DNA from: Aquificaceae bacterium
GTDB taxonomy: Bacteria > Aquificota > Aquificia > Aquificales > Aquificaceae
Assembly (NCBI GenBank): GCA_015492115.1
Contig: WGFS01000213.1
Span: 1 to 20,400 of the forward strand
Length of the DNA: 20,400 nucleotides
Direction of reading: 5' to 3'
Position 1 is the first letter of the stretch. Each line of letters begins with the position of its first letter. This document shows positions 1-7,433 of the stretch, piece by piece. The notes under the pieces are model-generated. The model saw only the letters and a program-made list of their open reading frames with translations, was not told the origin of the DNA and made no database searches. Made by a program: the position numbers and the translations under genes.

Positions 1-1434
<1,434 letters not shown>

Positions 1435-1443
1435 GGCATTTAA

Positions 1444-1449
1444 ATTATA
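1444..1449 (-). promoter_or_regulatory. Candidate -10 box for alaS, near-leaderless
   Basis: The minus strand reads TATAAT here, followed by 9 nt and the alaS ATG. A start site 6-7 nt downstream of the box would fall almost on the ATG. I see no good -35 hexamer at 16-18 nt spacing and no Shine-Dalgarno. Confidence 0.5.
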
Positions 1450-1459
1450 TCTTTAAGGG

Positions 1460-1501
1460 AAGCCCCTGAAGGGTGTATGTCATGAGATCAGTACAGGGCT
1501 T
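1460..1501. repeat. Imperfect inverted repeat between alaS and ffh
   Basis: AAGCCC(C)TG at 1460-1468 can pair with CAGGGCTT at 1494-1501, giving an 8-bp stem with one bulged C and a loop of about 25 nt. It lies between the two divergent genes, upstream of both candidate -10 boxes, so it could be an operator or part of a small transcript. It may also be chance. The rest of this gap (1435-1585) shows no tRNA, ORF or terminator. Confidence 0.25.
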
Positions 1502-1572
1502 AGGAGTGGCACAGAGCTCAACATGATGATCAAGCGGTCAAGGCGTATATTTATAAACGTCAGCCTTTAGTT

Positions 1573-1578
1573 TATACT
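1573..1578 (+). promoter_or_regulatory. Candidate promoter for ffh, near-leaderless
   Basis: TATACT lies 7 nt before the ffh ATG at 1586. A TTTATA hexamer at 1550-1555 sits 17 bp upstream and matches TTGACA at four of six positions. No Shine-Dalgarno is present between box and ATG, so the mRNA would begin at or next to the start codon. Confidence 0.5.
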
Positions 1579-1585
1579 TTTAATC

Positions 1586-2896
1586 ATGCTTGAGTTACTG
1601 ACGGAAAAGTTCTCGGGGACACTATCAAAGCTTAAGAACGCCAGGAAGTTAACCGACAAGGTTATAAACGACGCTCTAAGAGATATAAGGCTCGCCCTTC
1701 TGGAGGCTGACGTTGACTACGAGGTAACTAAGAGGTTTTTAAAGAGGGTCAGGGAGAGGGCGCTCTCCTCGGAGGTCAAGAGGAACCTCTCACCTGCGGA
1801 GCAGGTTATAACGATAGTCTATGAGGAGCTCGTAAACATACTCGGAAAGGAGAAGGAAGACCTCAAGAAGGGAACCGTCCTCTTCGTGGGTCTTCAGGGG
1901 ACGGGTAAAACTACCACAATAGGGAAACTCGCCCACCTGCTAAAGAAGAAGGGTTTTAAGGTCGCTGTCTCCTCCACGGACGTCAGGCGTCCCGCCGCGA
2001 TGCTTCAGCTTGAGAGACTCGCCGAGAGGGTAGGGGTTCCCTACTACTCCTTTGAGGAGGGGCTGTCCCCGGTAGAGCTGGCAAGGAGGGCTGTGGAGAG
2101 GGCAAAGAGTGAGGGTGTTGACTACCTCCTCCTTGACACCGCGGGGAGGCTCCACGTTGACGAGGAGCTGATGGAGGAGCTCAGGAGCATAAAGGAGGAG
2201 GTAAAGCCCTCGGAGATAATCTACGTGGCGGACGCCATGCAGGGACAGACAGCCCTTGAAACCGCAAAGACCTTCCACGAGCTCTTGGGTCTTACGGGTG
2301 TGGTTCTCACCAAGATGGACGGCGACGCGAGAGGGGGGTTAGCCCTTTCGGTCAGGGAGACCCTCGGAGTTCCCATAAAGTTCATAGGTGTAGGTGAGAA
2401 GGTTGAAGACCTTGAGCCCTTCTATCCCGACAGGGTAGCCCAGAGGATACTCGGACTGGGGGACATCCAGTCCCTCGTGGAGCGTGCCCAGGAAGTAATA
2501 CCCGAGGACAAGGCACAGCACCTGTCCACGAAGGTTCTCGCAGGGGACTTCAACTTAGAAGACCTCAGGGATATGCTCAGGATGATCCAGAACATGGGAC
2601 CCCTTGACAAGCTACTGGGCATGATACCGGGCATAGGTGCCCAGCTCAAGAACGTGAAGGTGGACGAGAAACAGTTCAAGAGGATAGAGGCGATCATAAA
2701 CTCCATGACCCCTCAGGAGAGGCAGAACCCGAGGATAATCAACATGAGCAGGAAGAAGAGGATAGCCAGGGGGAGCGGGACGAGCATATCCGAGGTGAAC
2801 AAGGTCTTAAAGCGCTACGAGGAGATGAGGAAAGTTATGAGGAAGCTAAAGGGAGCTGGTGGTATGCCCATGCCAAAGTTTCCCTTCAAGTTTTGA
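1586..2896 (+). CDS. ffh: Signal recognition particle protein Ffh (SRP54)
   Basis: This is the GTPase of the signal recognition particle. It binds signal sequences on ribosomes together with 4.5S RNA and delivers nascent membrane proteins to FtsY. The 436-residue protein is close to the usual 440-455. Order: N-domain four-helix bundle (about 1-90), G-domain with P-loop GLQGTGKTT (102-110), DVRRPAA (132-138), DTAGR (184-188), TKMDG (242-246) and the closing GVGEKVEDL (268-276). The M-domain follows (about 300-436), with the RNA-binding helix-turn-helix around RGSGTS (395-400) and Met-rich segments. The start at 1586 gives the normal N-domain and lies 7 nt after a -10 box. rpsP and khpA follow, as in many bacteria. 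No 4.5S RNA gene is visible nearby. Confidence 0.98.
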   Translation: MLELLTEKFSGTLSKLKNARKLTDKVINDALRDIRLALLEADVDYEVTKRFLKRVRERALSSEVKRNLSPAEQVITIVYEELVNILGKEKEDLKKGTVLFVGLQGTGKTTTIGKLAHLLKKKGFKVAVSSTDVRRPAAMLQLERLAERVGVPYYSFEEGLSPVELARRAVERAKSEGVDYLLLDTAGRLHVDEELMEELRSIKEEVKPSEIIYVADAMQGQTALETAKTFHELLGLTGVVLTKMDGDARGGLALSVRETLGVPIKFIGVGEKVEDLEPFYPDRVAQRILGLGDIQSLVERAQEVIPEDKAQHLSTKVLAGDFNLEDLRDMLRMIQNMGPLDKLLGMIPGIGAQLKNVKVDEKQFKRIEAIINSMTPQERQNPRIINMSRKKRIARGSGTSISEVNKVLKRYEEMRKVMRKLKGAGGMPMPKFPFKF

Positions 2897-2902
2897 TATA
2901 AT
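2897..2902 (+). promoter_or_regulatory. Candidate -10 box for rpsP-khpA
   Basis: A perfect TATAAT begins directly after the ffh stop codon and lies 30 nt before the rpsP ATG. It could add a promoter for rpsP-khpA in addition to read-through from ffh. The -35 region (CAAAGT at 17 bp spacing) is weak. Confidence 0.35.
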
Positions 2903-2919
2903 AAAAGGCTCAGGTTTTC

Positions 2920-2925
2920 AGGAGG
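2920..2925 (+). promoter_or_regulatory. Strong ribosome binding site of rpsP
   Basis: AGGAGG sits 7 nt before the ATG at 2933 and fixes the rpsP start. It contrasts with alaS, ffh and gspD, which have no comparable Shine-Dalgarno. Confidence 0.8.
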
Positions 2926-2932
2926 ACGGAGA

Positions 2933-3259
2933 ATGGCTGTAAGGATAAGACTCGCAAAGTTTGGTCGCAGGCACCACCCCATATACAGGATAGTGGTTAT
3001 GGACGCAAAGTCCCCCAGAGAGGGGAACTACATTGACATACTTGGCACTTACGACCCAAAGAGGAAGGTTCTGATAGATATAAAACCGGAAAAGATAAAG
3101 AGCTGGATTGAGAAGGGTGTTGAGATAGCTGGTAGGGCTAAGGCTATATTTGAGGTTGCGGGAATCCTTAACGATATTGTTCCTGAAGGATGCGAACTCA
3201 AGAAAGTCGGTGATTACTGGGTACCCAAGAAGAAAACCACGAAGGAGGTGCACTCATGA
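2933..3259 (+). CDS. rpsP: 30S ribosomal protein S16
   Basis: S16 is a primary-type binding protein of the small ribosomal subunit that stabilises 16S rRNA folding. The start MAVRIRLAKFGRRHHPIYRIVV and the following NYIDILGTYDP are the family's signature segments. At 108 residues it is longer than the E. coli protein (82), with a basic C-terminal extension ending in a Lys/Thr-rich tail. It is preceded by AGGAGG at good spacing and its stop overlaps the khpA start by 4 bp (ATGA), so the two are translationally coupled. The order ffh-rpsP-khpA is a common bacterial arrangement. Confidence 0.97.
   Translation: MAVRIRLAKFGRRHHPIYRIVVMDAKSPREGNYIDILGTYDPKRKVLIDIKPEKIKSWIEKGVEIAGRAKAIFEVAGILNDIVPEGCELKKVGDYWVPKKKTTKEVHS
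3242..3250 (+). promoter_or_regulatory. Ribosome binding site of khpA
   Basis: AAGGAGGTG lies 5 nt before the ATG at 3256, inside the last codons of rpsP. It is an almost perfect anti-16S match and favours this ATG over the in-frame Met four codons later. Confidence 0.75.
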
Positions 3260-3495
3260 GCGCAATGAAGGAGATCGTTGAGACCACTGCCAGGGCTCTC
3301 GTGGACAACCCAGACAAGGTACAGGTCACGGAGATAGAAGGGGAGAAGACCATAGTTATTGAGCTCAGGGTTGACCCTGCCGAGCTCGGTAAGGTGATAG
3401 GGAAGCAGGGGAGGATAGCAAGAGCCCTCAGAACCCTTCTCTCCGCTATGGGGAGGAAGACCGGTAAGAGGGTAGTATTAGAGATACTTGAGTAA
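3256..3495 (+). CDS. khpA: KH-domain RNA-binding protein KhpA (YlqC family)
   Basis: A 79-residue single KH-domain protein. The GXXG RNA-gripping loop is visible as GKVIGKQGR at residues 45-53, followed by the helix ARALRTLLSAMG and the strand KRVVLEILE. Family members bind RNA and in Firmicutes pair with KhpB/EloR (Jag) to influence cell elongation; whether that holds here is unknown. It overlaps rpsP by 4 bp. In many genomes rimM-trmD-rplS follow, but here a terminator hairpin ends the unit only 8 nt after the stop codon. Confidence 0.93.
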   Translation: MSAMKEIVETTARALVDNPDKVQVTEIEGEKTIVIELRVDPAELGKVIGKQGRIARALRTLLSAMGRKTGKRVVLEILE

Positions 3496-3503
3496 GTGAA
3501 ACC

Positions 3504-3522
3504 ACCCCGCCTTCGGCGGGGT
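3504..3522. terminator. Hairpin terminator between convergent khpA and yraN
   Basis: A GC-rich stem (CCCCGCC / GGCGGGG, extended by an A-T pair) closes over a 3-nt TTC loop. It lies 8 nt after the khpA stop and 2 nt before the yraN stop. The plus-strand T tract is poor (CCTT), and the minus-strand tail has a short T run (TGGTTTC). It probably serves both strands. It is the only clear hairpin terminator in the window. Confidence 0.8.
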
Positions 3523-3524
3523 CC

Positions 3525-3860
3525 TTAAAACTCGTACCCAACGTTCCTGTGGTGTTCAACTTCACCCTCAAGGACTACCAAGAGATCAACCCTGAAGGGC
3601 ACATCAAGGGAGTTTTCCTCCATAAACCTGAAGGCGCAGGCTACTATGCGGTCAAGCTTTCTGAGGTTGAACCTCTCCGCGGGATGTCCGAAGCTAGTAT
3701 CAAGCCCACCCTTGACCTCAACAAAAACGAGCTCATCTCCGTCCATGGCGATTATGTCTATCTCCCCGCTCCTGCAGTGGTAGTTCCTGGCGAGGATTGA
3801 GTAACCAAGCTCAGTAAGGTACTCGCAGGCTATGTCCTCGTACTCACTCCCCTTTCTCAT
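3525..3860 (-). CDS. yraN: YraN/UPF0102 family nuclease-fold protein
   Basis: A 111-residue protein of the YraN family, which has a restriction-endonuclease-like fold resembling Holliday-junction resolvases; its cellular role is not settled. The family core is clear: GSEYEDIACEYL helix (4-15), LGYSILARNYHCRSGEIDII (acidic metal ligands E33, D35), then ELVFVEVKGG with E48 and K50, and a basic R-K-x-x-R segment. I chose the ATG at 3860, which lies inside the 3' end of rfaE1 (17-bp overlap) and has GGAAGAG upstream. A longer TTG-initiated frame reaches 3905 but adds residues outside the family core. Its order after lysC and rfaE1 suggests co-transcription. Confidence 0.85.
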   Translation of the reverse strand: MRKGSEYEDIACEYLTELGYSILARNYHCRSGEIDIIAMDGDELVFVEVKGGLDTSFGHPAERFNLRKLDRIVACAFRFMEENSLDVPFRVDLLVVLEGEVEHHRNVGYEF

Positions 3861-4794
3861 CAAGCTCTTCCAGAATTTCTTCCGGTGTAACGCTCGCGGT
3901 ACCAAACTCTCCCACCACTATCCCTGCGCATACATTTGCGAGCTCACAGGCTTCCTCCCACGTCGCACCCGCAAGACGGAAGGCTGTCAGAACCGCTATA
4001 ACCGTGTCTCCCGCACCGGTCACATCGTAAACCTCCCTCGCCCTCGCAGGGAAGGTCCTCACCTCCTCACCGAATAGGGTTATGCCCTTCGCACCCCTCG
4101 TCACAACGAGGGTCTCAAGCTCAAGCTCCTTCTTGAGAACCTTACCGAGGATCTCAACGCTGTCCTCCCCAAGGGGATCCGTCATAGCCCTGAGCTCCTT
4201 TTCGTTCGGTGTCATGAGGTTTGCACCTGTGTAAAGCTGTTTGTTCACGGGTCTTGGGTCTATGGCATAGAAGAGTTCCCTGTCCTTTATAGCCTCCAGA
4301 ACCCTGTGGGTTACGACGCCCTTTGCGTAGTCGGAGACTATAACACCGTCGTACTTGCCCTCCTGAACCACCTCCCTTATGTGTTTTAGGGCTCCCCCGC
4401 CAACCCTCTTCCTGTCCTCCCTGTCTATCCTGAGGAGCTGTTGTGACATGGATACGACCCTTGTCTTCTCGGTGGTCGGTCTCTCGTCTTTGAAAAGCCT
4501 GGACTCTATCCCTTTATCTTTAAGGAGTTCAAGGAGCTGTTCCCCAGACCTGTCGTCCCCGATCACACCCGTGAGGGTCGTCTTAACCCCAAGGGACACA
4601 AGATTATTTGCAACGTTCCCAGCTCCACCGAGTCTGAGCTCCTCACTCTCCACCTCAACGATGGGGACGGGTGCTTCCGGAGATATCCTCTCAACCTTCC
4701 CGTAAAGGTAGCGGTCAAGGATAACATCACCGACGACAAGTATCTTAAGGCTGGGAAGTCTGTTCAGGAGTTCCTTAACCCTATCAAGGTTCAT
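3844..4794 (-). CDS. rfaE1: D-glycero-beta-D-manno-heptose-7-phosphate kinase (RfaE1/HldA type)
   Basis: A PfkB/ribokinase-fold sugar kinase that phosphorylates heptose-7-phosphate at C1 in the ADP-heptose pathway for LPS inner core. Visible motifs, counted from the chosen ATG: LVVGDVILDRY (near 19-29), the RISPEAPVP substrate segment (36-44), GGAGNVANNL (56-65), PTTEKTRVV (106-114), NLMTPNEKEL (192-201) and the ATP/catalytic loop DVTGAGDT (257-264) with D263 as predicted base. At about 316 residues it equals only the kinase half of E. coli HldE (477), so the adenylyltransferase must be encoded elsewhere. I prefer the ATG at 4794, 1 nt after the lysC stop. A TTG at 4812 would add six residues and overlap lysC. 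Confidence 0.92.
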   Translation of the reverse strand: MNLDRVKELLNRLPSLKILVVGDVILDRYLYGKVERISPEAPVPIVEVESEELRLGGAGNVANNLVSLGVKTTLTGVIGDDRSGEQLLELLKDKGIESRLFKDERPTTEKTRVVSMSQQLLRIDREDRKRVGGGALKHIREVVQEGKYDGVIVSDYAKGVVTHRVLEAIKDRELFYAIDPRPVNKQLYTGANLMTPNEKELRAMTDPLGEDSVEILGKVLKKELELETLVVTRGAKGITLFGEEVRTFPARAREVYDVTGAGDTVIAVLTAFRLAGATWEEACELANVCAGIVVGEFGTASVTPEEILEELDEKGE

Positions 4795-4795
4795 A

Positions 4796-6034
4796 TCAGC
4801 TCTCGTTCTCAACCTTTATCTCTTCCCCGTCCTCTATGAATGCCTCGTGGAGTGCCCTCACAGCAAGCTCCGCATACTTCTCGTCTATCAGGCAGGAGAT
4901 CTTTATCTCGGATGTGGATATAGCCATTATGTTTATACCGTTATTTGAGAGAACCTCAAACATCTTCGCGGCGGTTCCGTAAGAGCTCCTCATACCGAGC
5001 CCCACTATGGATACCTTGGCTACCCTGTCGTCTCTGACTACCTCCTTTGCCCCTATCTCCCTGGCGACCTTGTTCACTATCTCCTCAGCCTTCTGGGCGT
5101 CGTTCTTGCTCACGGTGAAGGACATGTCCGTGTACCCTTCGTGGGAGATGTTCTGAACTATCATGTCCACGACTATGTGAGCCTCTCCGAGAGCCTTGAA
5201 GAGCTTTGCAGCGATCCCCGGCTGGTCTGGAACTCTCACGACGGTGATCCTTGACTCCTTCGTGTCAACAGTTATACCCCTTACAGCAACCTTCTCCATG
5301 ATCTCATCCTCCGGAACTATCCAGGTTCCCTCCTCCTCCTCAAAACTGCTCCTGACATGTATCCTGACCTTGTACTTGGCGGCGAACTCAACGCTCCTTA
5401 TCTGCATAACCTTTGCCCCCAGGGATGCGAGCTCAAGCATCTCCTCGTAGGATATCTTCTCCAGCTTTCTGGCGTTGGGAACCACCCTGGGGTCCGCGGT
5501 AAAAACTCCCGTGACATCCGTGTATATCTCGCAGTCCGCACCCATAGCGGCTGCAAGAGCGACAGCGGTTGTATCCGAACCTCCCCTTCCCAGAGTCGTT
5601 ATCTCCCAATCATCCGTAACACCCTGAAACCCAGCAACAACAGGGACGTAACCCTCTTCCAGGAGGTTTCTCAACCTCTGGGTTCCTATCTTCATTATCC
5701 TCGCCTTGGTGTGGACATCGTCCGTAACTATCGGAACCTGCCACCCGCACAGACTCACAGCGGGACAACCCAGCTTCCTGAGGGTCATCGCGAAGAGAGA
5801 TATAGCCTTCTGCTCGCCCGTTGCGAGGAGCATGTCCATCTCCCTCTCGTTGGGGAACTCGCTTATCCGCTTAGCCAGCTCAATGAGTCCGTCCGTGTCG
5901 CCTGCCATGGCGGAGGACACAACGATAGCCCTGTTTCCTCTCTTCAAGGTATCAAGCACGCGCTTCGCAGCGTTCTCTATACGCTCTAAGCTTCCTACGG
6001 AAGTGCCTCCGAACTTTTGAACCACTATACCCAT
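4796..6034 (-). CDS. lysC: Aspartate kinase
   Basis: Phosphorylates aspartate in the first step to lysine, threonine, methionine and diaminopimelate. The 412-residue protein starts with VQKFGGTSVG (5-14), contains the ATP-binding GRGGSDTTA (149-157) and YTDVTGVFTADPR (171-183), then two ACT regulatory domains (about 262-325 and 340-405). The second includes the GMRSSYGTAAKMFEVLSNNGINI segment, so allosteric control by an end-product amino acid is likely. Length matches single-function alpha-type aspartokinases. The ATG at 6034 overlaps by 2 bp the first possible ATG of the divergent fliK-like gene. A TATAAT box lies 16 nt upstream. The stop TGA is followed after one base by the rfaE1 ATG. Confidence 0.97.
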   Translation of the reverse strand: MGIVVQKFGGTSVGSLERIENAAKRVLDTLKRGNRAIVVSSAMAGDTDGLIELAKRISEFPNEREMDMLLATGEQKAISLFAMTLRKLGCPAVSLCGWQVPIVTDDVHTKARIMKIGTQRLRNLLEEGYVPVVAGFQGVTDDWEITTLGRGGSDTTAVALAAAMGADCEIYTDVTGVFTADPRVVPNARKLEKISYEEMLELASLGAKVMQIRSVEFAAKYKVRIHVRSSFEEEEGTWIVPEDEIMEKVAVRGITVDTKESRITVVRVPDQPGIAAKLFKALGEAHIVVDMIVQNISHEGYTDMSFTVSKNDAQKAEEIVNKVAREIGAKEVVRDDRVAKVSIVGLGMRSSYGTAAKMFEVLSNNGINIMAISTSEIKISCLIDEKYAELAVRALHEAFIEDGEEIKVENES

Positions 6035-7433
6035 GACTCACAGGCAAAAAATTATAACATTTAGCCCAACAGACGATAGTGATACCAGAGGTATGCTGAA
6101 CAGGGTTGAGTCCGGGGAGCTCCTCGCCCTCCTTCAGAGTATCGGGATAGAGCTCCCTCAGGACTCGGAGCTGAGCTTTGATGACATACTGAAACTGCTA
6201 CTCCCCGGCTCCGATCTGGGCACAGAGAATGTAAAGGCAAAGCGGACAGAAGGTAAGAACTCAACCATACTGCCGGAAACAGCTCTACCCCCTGAAATAT
6301 TCAGGCTCCTAAACCTCTTAGCAGAAGGCAAAGCATCTGTAGGGCATAAGGTTGAGGAGGGAGCACCTCTCCCCAAGCAGGAATTAAACAACCAGGCACA
6401 GGAGGTTCTGAGCCAGCCTGTACAGGAAGTCTCGGAGGTAAGTTCTGAAAACAAAAGCACTGAAAGGAAAACCGCGCCTCCTACCACAGAGCAAGATGAT
6501 GGCTCTGTGAAAGGACATCCGGAACAAAAAGAGGTTCTTCCCAGCACGGAGGAGTTGAAGCCCATACCTAACAGGGAAGCGGTCATAACCCTATCACTGG
6601 AACCGAAAAAGAAGGCAGGTGTAAAGAAGTTGACAGCGGAAAACAAGAAAGGGTTTGCGGGAATTCCCACTCAGGTCGGTGGGAAGAGCAGGGTTCTCAC
6701 AGGGAATGTACAGGACAAAGGAGCGGAGACGGAGGGTCAAAGAGAGCAGAAACCTGTCCGAGTTGAGGTCAGAAAGGAAGAGGTAGCTTCAGAAGGCAGG
6801 AACAGAGAGAATGTCCAGAGGAGCCCAGACGAAAAGCCCTTAGATATGGAGTTGCACGGAGAGGACAGAAATGAGGGACAGAGTCCTGACAGATCTCTGA
6901 AGCCAAAGGAAGCTCCGGACAGAGGCTTAGAAACAGGACACAGGGAGGTCAGGCACCAGGTCAGGAAGGAAGCTGTTAAGGGAGAGGTCTCTGCGGACAT
7001 GAGGAGGGACAGCCCCGCTCACTTCCCGAGCGTTGGTGAAAGGGACAGGGTTGAAGGGGAGCCCGTTCAGGTCTATCACAGGGAGCAAAACCATATACTT
7101 CAGGGAAGGGGAGAGGTAAAGCACATAAATGTCAGACTTGAAGACGCACAGCTGAAGTTCAGGTTCCAGAACGAGTTCCTGAACGTGGACATAAAGACGG
7201 GTCAGGATATACAGAGGCACCTGTCCTATCTGGATGTGCAGAGGCTGAGCAGGAACCTTGAGAGCCTCGGCATAAGCCTTGAGAGTCTGAAGGTCAACGG
7301 AAGCGAGATAACCGTTAAAAGCTCAAGGAACGGAAAGAAGAATGAGAGGTTTAATATAAGAGAGGAAGATGGAGCTAACGAGAAAGTTCTTCATAGCTCT
7401 CCTGATAGTCCTGATCTCAACTTACTCCTATAA
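6033..7433 (+). CDS. fliK: FliK-like flagellar hook-length control protein
   Basis: Up to 466 residues. The middle (about 100-350) is a low-complexity, highly charged, Glu/Lys/Gln/Arg-rich region without predicted domains, typical of the molecular-ruler part of FliK. Residues about 360-430 look like the compact Flg_hook C-terminal domain: alternating strands (INVRLEDAQLKFRF, FLNVDIKTG) followed by a helix (LSRNLESLGISLESLKV). FliK senses hook length and switches export specificity. Its position at the head of a flagellar run supports the call, but sequence similarity in this family is low. Two starts are possible: ATG 6033 (no Shine-Dalgarno, overlapping lysC) or ATG 6093 (downstream of the shared -10 box). 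The last 65 bp overlap the next gene in another frame. Confidence 0.68.
   Translation: MTHRQKIITFSPTDDSDTRGMLNRVESGELLALLQSIGIELPQDSELSFDDILKLLLPGSDLGTENVKAKRTEGKNSTILPETALPPEIFRLLNLLAEGKASVGHKVEEGAPLPKQELNNQAQEVLSQPVQEVSEVSSENKSTERKTAPPTTEQDDGSVKGHPEQKEVLPSTEELKPIPNREAVITLSLEPKKKAGVKKLTAENKKGFAGIPTQVGGKSRVLTGNVQDKGAETEGQREQKPVRVEVRKEEVASEGRNRENVQRSPDEKPLDMELHGEDRNEGQSPDRSLKPKEAPDRGLETGHREVRHQVRKEAVKGEVSADMRRDSPAHFPSVGERDRVEGEPVQVYHREQNHILQGRGEVKHINVRLEDAQLKFRFQNEFLNVDIKTGQDIQRHLSYLDVQRLSRNLESLGISLESLKVNGSEITVKSSRNGKKNERFNIREEDGANEKVLHSSPDSPDLNLLL
6051..6058. promoter_or_regulatory. Candidate symmetric -10 box shared by lysC and the flagellar genes
   Basis: ATTATAAC reads TATAAT on the minus strand (6051-6056), 16 nt before the lysC ATG, and TATAAC on the plus strand (6053-6058), 34 nt before the in-frame ATG at 6093 of the fliK-like gene. 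The -35 regions are poor on both sides. If it acts rightward, the fliK start would be 6093 rather than 6033. Confidence 0.4.

Noticed and set aside
1507..1521. TGGCAC resembling the -24 element of a sigma-54 promoter
   Set aside because: The expected TTGC at the right spacing is missing (TCAA instead), so it is a chance hexamer.
1435..1585. tRNA, 4.5S or other structured RNA gene in the alaS-ffh gap
   Set aside because: No cloverleaf or SRP-RNA-like hairpin could be formed; only an imperfect inverted repeat is visible.
5357..5989. Plus-strand open frame of 210 codons opposite lysC
   Set aside because: It is antisense to a well-supported aspartate kinase and has no recognisable motif.
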